DNA from: Dehalococcoidia bacterium
Lineage (GTDB): Bacteria; Chloroflexota; Dehalococcoidia; Lucifugimonadales; UBA3495
Assembly: GCA_022823505.1 (NCBI GenBank)
Contig: JAJEIA010000142.1
Location: 1 to 49,037, forward strand
DNA length: 49,037 bases
Direction: 5' to 3'
Of the stretch, positions 18,248 to 27,629 are shown one piece after another; the first letter of the stretch is position 1; each line of letters opens with the position of its first letter. Under the pieces are notes generated by a model. The model searched no databases and was not told the DNA's origin. It saw nothing but the letters and a program-made list of their open reading frames with translations. Made by a program: the position numbers and the translations under genes.

Positions 18248-19792
18248 TCATCTGCCGGTCCGAATGTAGTCGGCCACCTTCTCACCGATCATTATCGTCG
18301 TGGCGTTGGTATTCGCCCGGATGCAGTCCGGCATGACCGAGGCGTCGGCCACCCGGATATTCTCCAGCCCGTGGATCTTGCCCTGCTGGTCCACCACCGC
18401 CATCTCGTCGCTGGCCGGCCCCATCTTGCAGGTGCCGGAAACGTGGTGCGACGTGCCCGAGTTCCGCATGAGCCAGTCGTCCAGCGCCGCGTCGGATTGC
18501 GCCTCCGCGTCCACCGGCGTGATCCGCTCCAGCAGGATCTCCCGGTAGGACGGGTGCTCCCCGATCTCGATGCACGTCCGTATGGCCTTGCGCATCCGTT
18601 CCAAGTCAAACGGCTCCTGGTAGTAGTTGTAGTCCAGGTAGGGGTACTCCAGCGGGTCGTTGGACTTCAGGCGCAACTCACCCTTGCCCAGCGCCAGCTG
18701 CAGGCTCGCGCTGATCCCGATGTAGTTTTCATCGTCGTCGATGGTCACCTGCGCCGGCCGGTGCTCGGATGTCATCAGCAGCGGGGTGATCTGCATGTCG
18801 TTGCGCAGGTACGAGTCTTCCACTGTGTACCGCAGGCCCACCTGGATCGCCGCGGCTTGGACGTCCGGCCGGTCGCCGGCGGCCCGGAACAGCACGCACG
18901 CCGAGGGATGGTCCCGCAGGTTCTGGCCCACGCCCGGCAGTTCGTGCACCACCGGGATGCCCACCTCGCGCAGGTGGTCCGCCGGCCCGACCCCCGATAG
19001 CAGCAGCAACTGCGGCGACGCGATCGCCCCGCTGCTCACCACGATCTGGTCTCCTTCCACCGTGAATCGGTCGCCCCTGCTCTCCACTTCCACACCCACT
19101 GCCCGTTTGCCGTCGAACACAACCCGGCACGCCTGCACGTTGGCCCTGATGGTCAAATTCAGCCGGTGCCGCGCCAGATTCAGGTACGCCAGCGCCGTGC
19201 TGATCCGAACGCCGTCCAGGGTGTTGCGCGCCCGCGGGGACACGCCGGTGGATTCCGGGTGGTTCTGGTCGGGGTCGTCGTTGAACCCCAGGGCCAGTGC
19301 CGCGTCCTTGAACGCCACCGAGTGCGGCAGCCACTCGTCCGGTCGGTACCGTCGCACCGGTATCGGCCCGTCCGTCCCGTGCCAGTCGTCCTGGAAGTCG
19401 TGGTCGTTTTCCATCCGCCGGAAAAACGGCAGCACGCTGGTGTAGCCCCACTCGTCGTTGCCCCATTCCGCCCACCGGTCGTAGTCCTCCGGTATGCCCC
19501 GATACAGCACCTGCCCGTTGATCGCCGACGATCCGCCGGTGGCCTTCCCTCTCGGAATCACCAGATCGGTCTGTTGCGCCGTCACCCGGGCGCTGTAGGC
19601 CCAGCTGTGCGGGCCATAGGCCGAAAAGAAGACGTTGTTGCCCAGTTTCAGGTCATCCGGCAGGTGGTTGAAGTCGGGATAGTCCGGCCCCGCTTCCAGC
19701 AGCAGCACGCTCTTGTCCGGATCTTCGGAGAGGCGGGTGGCGATGGTGGATCCGGCCGAGCCGGCGCCGACCACGATATAGTCGTAACGCAT
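18248..19792 (-). CDS. GMC-family FAD-dependent oxidoreductase (choline dehydrogenase-like)
   Basis: A 514-residue flavoenzyme that oxidises alcohols. The N-terminal FAD-binding fold starts MRYDYIVVGAGSAGSTIATRL, followed by the GMC signature GKATGGSSAINGQVLYRG (about 80-97) and SSGAIASPQLLLLSGVGP (signature 2). The C-terminal active-site residues are the His in SGTSHHVSGTCKMG and the Asn in RANTNATTIMIGE. The ATG at 19792 is chosen because AGGAGG lies 5 bases before it. Substrate is not readable: choline, other alcohols or polyethylene-glycol-like compounds are all possible. It is monocistronic and convergent with the GH15/SMP-30 genes. Confidence 0.94.
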   Translation of the reverse strand: MRYDYIVVGAGSAGSTIATRLSEDPDKSVLLLEAGPDYPDFNHLPDDLKLGNNVFFSAYGPHSWAYSARVTAQQTDLVIPRGKATGGSSAINGQVLYRGIPEDYDRWAEWGNDEWGYTSVLPFFRRMENDHDFQDDWHGTDGPIPVRRYRPDEWLPHSVAFKDAALALGFNDDPDQNHPESTGVSPRARNTLDGVRISTALAYLNLARHRLNLTIRANVQACRVVFDGKRAVGVEVESRGDRFTVEGDQIVVSSGAIASPQLLLLSGVGPADHLREVGIPVVHELPGVGQNLRDHPSACVLFRAAGDRPDVQAAAIQVGLRYTVEDSYLRNDMQITPLLMTSEHRPAQVTIDDDENYIGISASLQLALGKGELRLKSNDPLEYPYLDYNYYQEPFDLERMRKAIRTCIEIGEHPSYREILLERITPVDAEAQSDAALDDWLMRNSGTSHHVSGTCKMGPASDEMAVVDQQGKIHGLENIRVADASVMPDCIRANTNATTIMIGEKVADYIRTGR

Positions 19793-20132
19793 CAGGACCT
19801 CCTGCAGCAGCATCTGGTTGTCTGGCGCAATACTAGCCGACCCCGGTTTCACCGGCAAGAAACCGATCAACGTCGCGGGCAGCCGGTTTCGTTTGATGGG
19901 GTCGTTGCGAGCGAGGCGCGGCAACCTCCCCAGGGCAGCGAACACGGCCACGGGAACGACATCGCCGCGTGACTGTGATCGTCGCGATGACCAACCGGAT
20001 ACCCGTGAGAACTATCCCCACCTGTGGGCCGGGTCCTTCCCAGCCCAGCTTGCTTATAGTTCGTCGGCTTTCAACGAAATCACTGACACCGACCCGCCGT
20101 CCGTGCGCGTACCCTGTGCTAGAATCCCTGCA
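19793..20132. other. 340-base divergent intergenic region
   Basis: This gap separates the minus-strand GMC gene and plus-strand dprA, so it must contain both promoters; I could not assign clear -35/-10 boxes. It includes a family B repeat at 19901-19934 and the small palindrome CCCACCTGTGGG near 20018-20029. No gene is apparent. Confidence 0.5.
19901..19934. repeat. Family B repeat, GTCGTTGCGAGCG type
   Basis: GTCGTTGCGAGCGAGGCGCG followed by GCAACCTCCCCAGG closely matches 18109-18136 and the left arm of the palindromic copy at 42655-42738. This looks like a half-element lacking the inverted right arm. Confidence 0.65.
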
Positions 20133-21341
20133 ATGAGCACCACTTCTACCGATTCGCTGGGCTATTGGGTGGCCCTGAGCCGCGTGCCCCGCCTGGGTTC
20201 GGCCCGTTTCCGTCTCCTCGAATCCTACTTTGACGGCGACCTTTCGACCGCCTGGAACGCTCCTGCGCGGGATCTGCGGGCCTCCGGAGTGGGCCGGGCC
20301 GTCGCGCAATCCATCGTCAACGCAAGGGAAACCTCTTCCCCGGATCAGGAGCTGTCCCGGCTGCGCGACGCCGGCGTTACCGCCATCAATTGGCACGACC
20401 CCACCTATCCCCATCGGCTCCGGGAGACTGACGACGCGCCGCCCGTTCTCTACGTGCGCGGCATCCTTCCGGCGGTGGAAACGCCATCGGTAGCCGTCGT
20501 CGGCACCCGCCATCCGACTGATTACGGGTATCGTGTGACGGCTGAGCTGTGCGCATCGCTGGCCGCCCACGGTGTGACGGTGGTCAGCGGTCTCGCTCTG
20601 GGCATCGACTCCCGGGCGCACAAGTCCGTCGTCGACGCCGGCGGCGTGACCGTCGCTGTCCTCGGAAACGGCCTCGACACCGTCTACCCCCGGGAAAACC
20701 TCCGTCTGGCCGAGCGGATCGTCGCCGAAGGCGGCGCGGTCATCAGCGAATTCGCCATTGGCGTGCGCCCGGAAGCATCGCACTTTCCCCGCCGGAACCG
20801 TATCATCAGCGGCATGACCCTGGGCACGTTGGTCACCGAAGCCGGCGAAACCAGCGGCACCCGGTGGACCGTTTACCACGCCCTGGAGCAAAACCGCGAA
20901 ATCTTCTGCGTCCCGGGTAGCATATACTCAGAGGCCAGTAAGCTCACCAACCGGCTCATCCGCGAAGGGGCCAAGCTGGTCTGCAACGTGAACGATATAC
21001 TGGTGGAAATCGGGCTGGAAACCTCAGAGCGCCAGATCCCACTGGAGCTGCCCGCCGGCGAAGTGTCTCCCAACGCTGACAAAACCGGCGCGAATGGTCA
21101 CAGCGAAACGGCGCCCGCTCGCTTCCACGATCCGATAGAATGTCGGCAGACCCCTTTGGAAACCCCCGACGCCGACGAAGCTGAACTGCTTCAGCACATC
21201 GCCGGCGAACCCGTACACATCGACGACCTCGTGGCCCTCAGCCGCCGGCCCATTGCGCAAGTCAGCGGCCTGCTTACCATGCTGGAACTCAAGGGCCTGG
21301 TCCGCCAGGTTGGTACCATGCACTACCAACTTGCCAACTGA
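20133..21341 (+). CDS. dprA: DNA-processing protein DprA (Smf)
   Basis: DprA protects incoming single-stranded DNA and loads RecA during natural transformation. The 402-residue protein has an N-terminal helical/SAM-like region, then the Rossmann-like DprA core: VAVVGTRHPTDYGYRVT, VVSGLALGIDSRAHKSV, VAVLGNGLDTVYPREN, GGAVISEF, FPRRNRIISGMTLGTLVTEAGETSGTRWT and VPGSIYSEASKLTNRLIREGAKLV. A C-terminal winged-helix DML1-like domain (about 335-400) follows a linker. The ATG at 20133 fits the family start. It sits 20 bases before topA, an arrangement common in bacteria. Confidence 0.95.
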   Translation: MSTTSTDSLGYWVALSRVPRLGSARFRLLESYFDGDLSTAWNAPARDLRASGVGRAVAQSIVNARETSSPDQELSRLRDAGVTAINWHDPTYPHRLRETDDAPPVLYVRGILPAVETPSVAVVGTRHPTDYGYRVTAELCASLAAHGVTVVSGLALGIDSRAHKSVVDAGGVTVAVLGNGLDTVYPRENLRLAERIVAEGGAVISEFAIGVRPEASHFPRRNRIISGMTLGTLVTEAGETSGTRWTVYHALEQNREIFCVPGSIYSEASKLTNRLIREGAKLVCNVNDILVEIGLETSERQIPLELPAGEVSPNADKTGANGHSETAPARFHDPIECRQTPLETPDADEAELLQHIAGEPVHIDDLVALSRRPIAQVSGLLTMLELKGLVRQVGTMHYQLAN

Positions 21342-21361
21342 ACTGGAGACTAACTCTTTTT

Positions 21362-23827
21362 ATGCCGCCCAAGACAGGATCCTCGGCTAAATCGACCCGG
21401 ACCGCCGCCACCAAGGGCCGCCGTGCCAGCCAGTCGCGGCGATCCTCCGGGCGCGCCGCCGGCAAGTCCGGTTCCCAGGACACCGCCGCCAGCGGGTCCA
21501 CCCGACGCGCCGCGCGTACGCCCTCGTCGAAGGGCAAGCGCCTGGTCGTCGTGGAATCGCCGGCCAAGGCCCGTACTGTCGGACAGATCCTGGGCAACAA
21601 GTACCTCGTCACCGCATCGATGGGTCACGTCCGCGACCTGCCCAAGTCCACCCTCGGCGTCGACACCGAGCAGGACTTCAATCCCAAGTACCTCACCATG
21701 AAGGACAAGCGCGACCTGGTGAAGGAGCTCAAGGAAGCCGGTGCCAACGCTTCGGACATCTTCCTGGCCACCGACCCCGACCGTGAGGGCGAGGCCATAT
21801 CCTGGCACCTGCAGGCCGCCGCCGGCTGGGACAAGTTCGAAAAGCCGCCCAAGCGCGTCGTGTTCCACGAAATCACCAAGCAGGCCGTCGAGGAGGCCTT
21901 CGAGCATCCTCGCGAAATCGACATGCAGTTGGTCAACGCCCAGCAGGCCCGCCGCATCCTCGACCGCCTGGTGGGATACGAAATCAGCCCGCTGTTGTGG
22001 CTCAAGGTGAAACTCGGTTTGTCAGCCGGGCGCGTACAGTCCGCCGCCCTGCGCATGATCGTCGACCGCGAGCGGGAGATCACCGCGTTCGTTCCACAGG
22101 AATGGTGGTCCCTCGAGGCGCATCTTCACAAGGCTGCCGACCCCAACATCCCCGCCAATCTGTTCACCGCCACGCTCCATTCCCGGAAGGGTTCCCGCAA
22201 GCTGAACATCAACGACGAGGCCACCGCCCGCGGCCTGGAAGCGGAACTGCAGGGCGCCGCCTATTCCGTCGATACCGTCGAGAAGAAGCCCCGTCGCCAG
22301 CGCCCCGCCCCGCCCTTCATCACCAGCACTCTCCAGCAGGATGCGGGTCGCAAACTCCGGTTCACCGCCCAGCGCACCATGGCCCTCGCCCAGCAGCTTT
22401 ACGAGGGATTGAACGTCGGCAGCGAGGGTTCCGTCGGCCTCATTACCTACATGAGAACCGACAGCGTCAACGTCGCCGATACCGCCGTGCGTGAAACCCG
22501 TGACTACATCCGCCAGCGATTTGGCAAGGACTACACGCCGGACAAACCGCGCGCCTATCGCACCCGCAGCAAGAACGCCCAGGAGGCCCACGAGGCGATT
22601 CGCCCCACGTCTGTCGGCCGCACCCCTCAGGCCATGGCCGCCTTCCTCGACCGTGACCAGCTTCGCCTCTATACGCTGATCTGGGAGCGCATGGTCGCCA
22701 GCCAGATGTCCGATGCCCTGTTGGAAGCGACCACCGTGGACATCGACGCCCGTTGCGTCGCGCCTTCGGACAGCGTGTTCCGTTTCCGCGCCACCGGCTC
22801 CGTGCTCAAATTTCCCGGCTTCCGCGCCGTTTATCTCGAGGGCCGCGACGATGCCGCCGACGGCGCTGAGAACGCGCTGCCCGAACTCGCCGCCGGCGAC
22901 GGGCTGCTCAACCAGAAGCTCGAAGCCAACCAGCACTTCACCCAACCGCCTCCGAGGTTCACCGAGGCCACGCTCATCAGGGAGATGGAGGAAAAGGGCA
23001 TCGGTCGCCCCAGCACCTACGCGCCGACCATCGCCACCCTGGTCGAAAGGGAATACGTCCAACGCGAGCAGCGGCGGCTTTCCCCAACCGACCTGGGCTG
23101 CACCGTCACCGACCTCCTCACCGAGCGGTTCGCCGACGTCATGGCGCCCGAGTTCACCGCCAAGATGGAGGAGGATCTGGACAGCGTCGCCCAGGGTGAA
23201 CAGGACTGGGTGCCCATGCTCCGCGATTTCTACGGACCCTTCCACCAGGCCGTGAATCTGGCGGAACAGGCCTTCACGCCATCCTGCGAGAAATGCGGGC
23301 AGCCCATGACCATGATGATGGGCCGGTTCGGCCGGTTCCTGGCCTGCAGCGGCTATCCCGCCTGCCAGAACACCCGTAACATGCGGGACAACGCCGAACG
23401 TCCCGCCGACGAGCCCACCGACGAAATCTGCGAGAAGTGCGAGCGCCCTATGGTCATCAAGACGGGACGCTACGGCCGCTTCCTGGCCTGCACCGGGTAC
23501 AACGCCGATGACAACCCCTGCGACAACCGCCGCAACATCGTCACCAAGAGCGACGTGCCGTGCCCCAAGTGCGGCGGCGACCTCGTCCAACGCCGCGCTC
23601 GTAAATCGGGTCGCCCCTTCTGGGGATGCGCCAACTATCCTGAATGCGAGTTCCTGGTGAACACCGAGCCTCTGGCTGCTCCCTGCCCGGAGTGCGGCGG
23701 CATGTTGGTCACCGCCGCCCGCGGACGTGCCCGTTGCAACGACTGTAAGTGGAAGGGTGACCCGCCGACGGCAGAGTCCGCCGAGGCGCCCCCCGCTGCT
23801 CCGGAGTTGGCTGGCGTTGGCGACTAG
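21362..23827 (+). CDS. topA: DNA topoisomerase I
   Basis: Type IA topoisomerase relaxing negative supercoils. The 821-residue protein starts with a basic, Ser/Arg/Ala-rich tail of about 58 residues not found in most homologues. The TOPRIM domain follows (RLVVVESPAKARTVGQIL and ATDPDREGEAISWHL), then the catalytic Tyr363 in GLITYMRTDSVNV. Four C-terminal zinc ribbons end the protein: CEKCGQPM, CEKCERPM, CPKCGGDL and CPECGGML, the last with a closing CNDC. The gene lies 20 bases after dprA and its end overlaps the start of the recombinase gene. Confidence 0.97.
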   Translation: MPPKTGSSAKSTRTAATKGRRASQSRRSSGRAAGKSGSQDTAASGSTRRAARTPSSKGKRLVVVESPAKARTVGQILGNKYLVTASMGHVRDLPKSTLGVDTEQDFNPKYLTMKDKRDLVKELKEAGANASDIFLATDPDREGEAISWHLQAAAGWDKFEKPPKRVVFHEITKQAVEEAFEHPREIDMQLVNAQQARRILDRLVGYEISPLLWLKVKLGLSAGRVQSAALRMIVDREREITAFVPQEWWSLEAHLHKAADPNIPANLFTATLHSRKGSRKLNINDEATARGLEAELQGAAYSVDTVEKKPRRQRPAPPFITSTLQQDAGRKLRFTAQRTMALAQQLYEGLNVGSEGSVGLITYMRTDSVNVADTAVRETRDYIRQRFGKDYTPDKPRAYRTRSKNAQEAHEAIRPTSVGRTPQAMAAFLDRDQLRLYTLIWERMVASQMSDALLEATTVDIDARCVAPSDSVFRFRATGSVLKFPGFRAVYLEGRDDAADGAENALPELAAGDGLLNQKLEANQHFTQPPPRFTEATLIREMEEKGIGRPSTYAPTIATLVEREYVQREQRRLSPTDLGCTVTDLLTERFADVMAPEFTAKMEEDLDSVAQGEQDWVPMLRDFYGPFHQAVNLAEQAFTPSCEKCGQPMTMMMGRFGRFLACSGYPACQNTRNMRDNAERPADEPTDEICEKCERPMVIKTGRYGRFLACTGYNADDNPCDNRRNIVTKSDVPCPKCGGDLVQRRARKSGRPFWGCANYPECEFLVNTEPLAAPCPECGGMLVTAARGRARCNDCKWKGDPPTAESAEAPPAAPELAGVGD

Positions 23828-24848
23828 TCAGGCCGAAATCACGGCCCCGCCGCACGATGCGCGGAACTGCGCTCCGGCCACCGCCGAACTGCTGGAGCGG
23901 TACGCGCTCCATCTCACCGGGCAGCGTTCGCTGTCCGACAACACCCGGCGCATCTACCTCGACGATCTGCACACCTTCCTCGGCTACTGCCGGAAAAACG
24001 GCCACGGTCTGCGCGACATGGACCGCCAACTCCTCCGCGGATACGTCGCATACCTCGCCACGGTCGGCCGATCCGATGGCCCCCGACCCGCCGGGTACGC
24101 CCGCGTCAGCATCGTCCGCAAACTCACTGCCCTCCGCACTTTCTACAATTTCCTGGTGCAGGAGGGATGGTTCCAGTCCACCCCGGTTCCGTCGGCCCGC
24201 TCCTTCCCGGTCAAGGTTGAGAAACCATTGCCCAGCTTCCTGGGCCGGCAGGAGGCCAGTCGCCTGCTCGCCACCCCCGAAGACGATAGCCCAACCAGCC
24301 TCCGGGACCGGGCGATCCTCGAGATCCTCTACGCCTGCGGGGTTCGCCTGGCCGAGCTGCAGGGTATGAACGTGGGGGACATCTACCAGGACCGCCGCGA
24401 GATTCTGGTCCGCGGCAAGGGCGACAAGGAGCGTTGGACCCTGTACGGCGCCCCGGCAGAGGACGCCCTGAAACGGTATCTGGAGGACGGCCGTCCACAC
24501 TTCGCCCCCACCACCGGCCAAGAGGACCCGCTGTTCGTCAACCGCTACGGCGGCCGCCTTTCCCGTCGCAGCATCGAGAAGATCGTCCGTGATTACGCCG
24601 CCCGCGCCGGACTCAAGGAGGGCATCCACACCCACACCCTGCGGCACAGTTTCGCCAGCCACATGCTCGAAGGCGACGCCGACCTCCGTGTGATCCAGGA
24701 ACTCCTCGGGCACAGCAGCGTGTCCACCACCCAGCTCTACACCCACATCACCAAGCAGGAAGCCCGTCGCGCCTACATGGATTTCCACCCCCTTGCCTCC
24801 GCGTCCGAAACCGGTCCCGACGGCGACGACGCCACCACGGAAGAATGA
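23817..24848 (+). CDS. XerC/XerD-type tyrosine recombinase
   Basis: Site-specific recombinase, probably for chromosome-dimer resolution. The N-terminal SAM-like domain (about 20-130) contains YALHLTGQRSLSDNTRRIYLDDL. The catalytic set is complete: Arg177 (GVRLAEL), Lys in GKGDKER, His273 and Arg276 (HTLRHSF), His in LGHSS and Tyr308 (TTQLYTHI). The start is uncertain because the frame is open into topA; TTG at 23817, about 10 bases after GGAG, gives 343 residues, near the usual 300. Its place after topA and lack of nearby phage genes argue for a housekeeping Xer rather than an integrase. Confidence 0.9.
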   Translation: MATSQAEITAPPHDARNCAPATAELLERYALHLTGQRSLSDNTRRIYLDDLHTFLGYCRKNGHGLRDMDRQLLRGYVAYLATVGRSDGPRPAGYARVSIVRKLTALRTFYNFLVQEGWFQSTPVPSARSFPVKVEKPLPSFLGRQEASRLLATPEDDSPTSLRDRAILEILYACGVRLAELQGMNVGDIYQDRREILVRGKGDKERWTLYGAPAEDALKRYLEDGRPHFAPTTGQEDPLFVNRYGGRLSRRSIEKIVRDYAARAGLKEGIHTHTLRHSFASHMLEGDADLRVIQELLGHSSVSTTQLYTHITKQEARRAYMDFHPLASASETGPDGDDATTEE

Positions 24849-25291
24849 CCTCCATTCTCGTTCTCCACGGGCCAAACCTCAACGCCCTCGGCCGCCGCGA
24901 CCGGCATCATTACGGCGTTGTGACCCTGGAGGAGATCAATCGTCGGATCGCCGAGCGCGCGGACACGTTGGGCGTGTCCGTGGAATGTTTCCAGTCCAAC
25001 CACGAGGGCGCACTGGTCGACAAGTTGCAGGAACGCTCCGGTTCCATCGACGGCGTGGTGATTAACGCGGGGGCGCTGACCCATTACGGCCTGTCCCTGA
25101 AAGACGCTCTCACTGACGCCGCCGTGCCTGTGGTTGAGGTGCATCTCAGCAACATCCACGCCCGCGAGGAATGGCGCCGCCGCTCGGTGTTGGCCGACAC
25201 TGCACTGGGGCAAATTGCCGGGCTCGGTTGGAGAGGCTATACTGCTGCACTGGAAGCGCTGGTGGGCATCATAAACGACCAATCCACCTAG
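24845..25291 (+). CDS. aroQ: 3-dehydroquinate dehydratase, type II
   Basis: AroQ dehydrates 3-dehydroquinate to 3-dehydroshikimate in the aromatic amino acid pathway. The 148-residue protein has the type II features: HGPNLNALG near the start, the mobile-loop residues in RDRHHYG with the catalytic Tyr, QSNHEGALVDKLQ, INAGALTHYGLSLKDAL, and VEVHLSNIHAREEWRRRSVL with the substrate-binding His and Arg. It overlaps the recombinase stop by 4 bases (ATGA), so translation is coupled. No other shikimate gene is nearby. Confidence 0.95.
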   Translation: MTSILVLHGPNLNALGRRDRHHYGVVTLEEINRRIAERADTLGVSVECFQSNHEGALVDKLQERSGSIDGVVINAGALTHYGLSLKDALTDAAVPVVEVHLSNIHAREEWRRRSVLADTALGQIAGLGWRGYTAALEALVGIINDQST

Positions 25292-25335
25292 CGCCCGTCA
25301 TCTGCGGTCGGCGAACCGCCCGGGGGAATTCTTAC

Positions 25336-25902
25336 ATGAGCATCAACTTTGGCGACCTCAACAAGGGCATGGTTATCGAACTCGAGAACCAGCCGTGGCA
25401 GGTCATGGATTACGAGCGTCACAAGATGCAACAGCGGGCGCCCGTTACCCGCATCAAGATGCGGAACCTGATCAGCGGCACCGTCATCGAGCGCACTTTC
25501 CAGCGCTACGACACCGCTTTCAGCATAGCCGAGGTCGACAACCGCGAGACCCAGTACCTGTACACCGACGGGTCCAGCTACTACTTCATGGACCAGGAAA
25601 CCTTCGACCAGCATGAGCTCACCGCCGATCAGCTCGGCGATACCCTCGGCTACCTGACCGAAAGCATGATGGTTGAGTTGGTGTTCTACAAGGGCAATCC
25701 GATCAACGTGAACCTCCCGATTCACGTCGAGCTCGAGGTCGTCGATACCCCGCCCGCGTTCAAGGGTGACACCGCTCAGGGAGGCAACAAGCCGGCCACC
25801 CTGGAAACCGGCCTGCGCATCACCGTCCCCATGTTCATCACCCCAGGCACTCGCGTCAAGGTCGATACCCGCAACGGCACCTACTCCGAACGAGTTTCCT
25901 AG
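25336..25902 (+). CDS. efp: Elongation factor P with a lysine-free loop tip
   Basis: EF-P rescues ribosomes stalled at polyproline. The 188-residue protein has all three beta-barrel domains and the C-terminal signature KPATLETGLRITVPMFITPGTRVKVDTRNGTY. The loop that carries the modified lysine in E. coli (PGK34G) here reads HKMQQRAP; alignment on RxKxR puts Gln33 at that site. Neither the EpmA lysine nor the EarP arginine is exactly in place, although Arg34 is adjacent. It follows aroQ by 44 bases, and the weak GGGGGAATT precedes the ATG. The start is fixed by MSINFGDLNKG. Confidence 0.96.
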   Translation: MSINFGDLNKGMVIELENQPWQVMDYERHKMQQRAPVTRIKMRNLISGTVIERTFQRYDTAFSIAEVDNRETQYLYTDGSSYYFMDQETFDQHELTADQLGDTLGYLTESMMVELVFYKGNPINVNLPIHVELEVVDTPPAFKGDTAQGGNKPATLETGLRITVPMFITPGTRVKVDTRNGTYSERVS

Positions 25903-25925
25903 CCAGCCGCCGTCGGTGTCGCCCC

Positions 25926-27242
25926 ATGCTGTCACCGGTTGTCCACTCGGTCAGCCAGGTAGCCGTCTATCTCAAGGACAAGCTTGAGTCGGACGGTCTG
26001 CTCTCACGCCTGACCGTCCAGGGAGAGGTCGCCAACCTCCGCACCGTCGCTTCCGGTCACTCCTACTTCACCCTCCGCGAGGACGGTAGCAGCATCCGCT
26101 GCGTCATGTTCCGCGGCCGCTCCGGCCAGGAATACCTGGAAGACGGCCAGGAGATCCTCGCCGGGGGCAACTTCACCTTCTACCCGCCTTCCGGCGAGGC
26201 CAACATGCAGGTGGCGGCCGTGTTGCCCGTGGGCGCCGGCGCACTGGCGTTGGAGTTGGCTCGTCTGCGGCAACAGTTGGCTGCCGAAGGTCTCTTCGAC
26301 CCTTCACGAAAGCGGCCGGTGCCCATTTTCCCAAGGGTCATCGGCGTGGTCACGTCGCCCAGCGGCGCGGTTTGGCAGGACATCCAGAACGTCGTCATGC
26401 GACGCTACCCGCTCGCTGAGTTGCGCCTGTCTCCCACCTCCGTCCAGGGCGACATCGCGTCCGCTCAAATCGCTGGGGCGATCCGGTCGCTCAGCGACGA
26501 GGCCGTCGCCGACGTCATCATAGTCGCCCGCGGCGGTGGCTCTCTCGAAGACCTGTGGTGTTTCAACTCTGAGGAAGTCGCCCGCGCCATCTTCGCCAGC
26601 AGCATTCCGATTGTGTCCGGCGTCGGCCATGAGACCGACACCACTATCACCGACGATGTCGCCGACAGCCGGGCCCCTACTCCGTCCGCCGCCGCCGAAC
26701 TGGTCACTCCCGACCGTAACCAGCTCATCGCCGGCATCTTCGGCGCGCGGCAGCAGATGACTTCAGTCATGGCCGGTCATGTCGACCGCCTACGTTCTTC
26801 GGTCCTCTTCCAGCAGCAGCGTCTCCAGCGCCGCGCGCCCGACCTTGCGTCCATGCGCCGACGCGTCGATGAATACGCCGACCGCGCCACCGCGTCCATC
26901 CGCTATCGCCACACGCTCAGCGGGCGCGATGTGGATACTCTGGTCGGCAAGTTGGGAGCCCTGAACCCCGCCGACACCCTTCGCCGCGGTTACGCCGTCG
27001 TTCGCCTGTCGCAAGACGGTCTCGTGCTGACATCGCCCGACCAGGCGCCCGCCGGCGCGCATCTCGACATCGCCCTGGCCGGCGGCCCTCTGGCCGCCAC
27101 CGCCGGCCACACTTCCCCCCAGCCGGCCGCTGACCCGCCCGTTCCGGTCACCCCGGTAGCCGGCGATGCTGACGCCGCGACTCCGCGTAAGCGCAGCCGC
27201 CGCCCGCCCGCACCTCCGCCGGCGATGAAGCCGCTCCTGTAG
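25926..27242 (+). CDS. xseA: Exodeoxyribonuclease VII large subunit
   Basis: The large subunit of ExoVII, which degrades single-stranded DNA. The 438-residue protein starts with an OB-fold (SVSQVAVYLKDKLESDGLLSRLTVQGEVANL..., about 1-100), followed by the catalytic domain with RVIGVVTSPSGAVWQDI, DVIIVARGGGSLEDLWCFN and PIVSGVGHETDTTITDDVADSRAPTPSAAAELV. A coiled-coil region (about 270-330) and a proline/alanine-rich tail end it. It starts 24 bases after efp. Together with xseB, dprA, topA and Xer it makes a DNA-processing string. Confidence 0.96.
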   Translation: MLSPVVHSVSQVAVYLKDKLESDGLLSRLTVQGEVANLRTVASGHSYFTLREDGSSIRCVMFRGRSGQEYLEDGQEILAGGNFTFYPPSGEANMQVAAVLPVGAGALALELARLRQQLAAEGLFDPSRKRPVPIFPRVIGVVTSPSGAVWQDIQNVVMRRYPLAELRLSPTSVQGDIASAQIAGAIRSLSDEAVADVIIVARGGGSLEDLWCFNSEEVARAIFASSIPIVSGVGHETDTTITDDVADSRAPTPSAAAELVTPDRNQLIAGIFGARQQMTSVMAGHVDRLRSSVLFQQQRLQRRAPDLASMRRRVDEYADRATASIRYRHTLSGRDVDTLVGKLGALNPADTLRRGYAVVRLSQDGLVLTSPDQAPAGAHLDIALAGGPLAATAGHTSPQPAADPPVPVTPVAGDADAATPRKRSRRPPAPPPAMKPLL

Positions 27243-27257
27243 CGGTGGTCCCAAACC

Positions 27258-27602
27258 ATGACCGAAACCACCGAACCCAGCGACGCCTGGCGGACACAGC
27301 TCGCCGCGATGCCCTTCGAAGAAGCGTACCGCCGCCTCGAGGACACCGTCTCCCGCCTCGAACAGGGCGAACTCTCCCTCACCGACGCGGAGCGCCTCTA
27401 CCGCGAAGGCATGGAACTCGCCAACCGTTGCCAGGAACTGCTCACTGAAACCGAACTGCGCATCACTCAGATAGGCGATGGCCGCGCTTCCGCCGATCCT
27501 CCCTCCCCCGGCTTGCCCGACGGCGATGACGAGTGGGAGCCGCCGCCACCGTTGGAACCGGACGATCCGTCCCTGTTCGACGACGATGACCCGCCCTTCT
27601 GA
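27258..27602 (+). CDS. xseB: Exodeoxyribonuclease VII small subunit
   Basis: XseB wraps the coiled coil of XseA. The 114-residue protein has the helical core in residues 18-75 (PFEEAYRRLEDTVSRLEQGELSLTDAERLYREGMEL...CQELL) and an unusual acidic/proline-rich tail ending in DDDDPPF, longer than most XseB proteins (about 80 residues). It starts 16 bases after xseA in the same direction, the normal pairing. Confidence 0.93.
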   Translation: MTETTEPSDAWRTQLAAMPFEEAYRRLEDTVSRLEQGELSLTDAERLYREGMELANRCQELLTETELRITQIGDGRASADPPSPGLPDGDDEWEPPPPLEPDDPSLFDDDDPPF

Positions 27603-27629
27603 TTTCAGGTTCCCTACCGGTACCGCACG

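Noticed and set aside
23817..24848. Tyrosine recombinase as a phage or island integrase
   Set aside because: It sits in a housekeeping string (dprA-topA-xer-aroQ) with overlapping ends, with no tRNA, attachment repeats or phage genes nearby.
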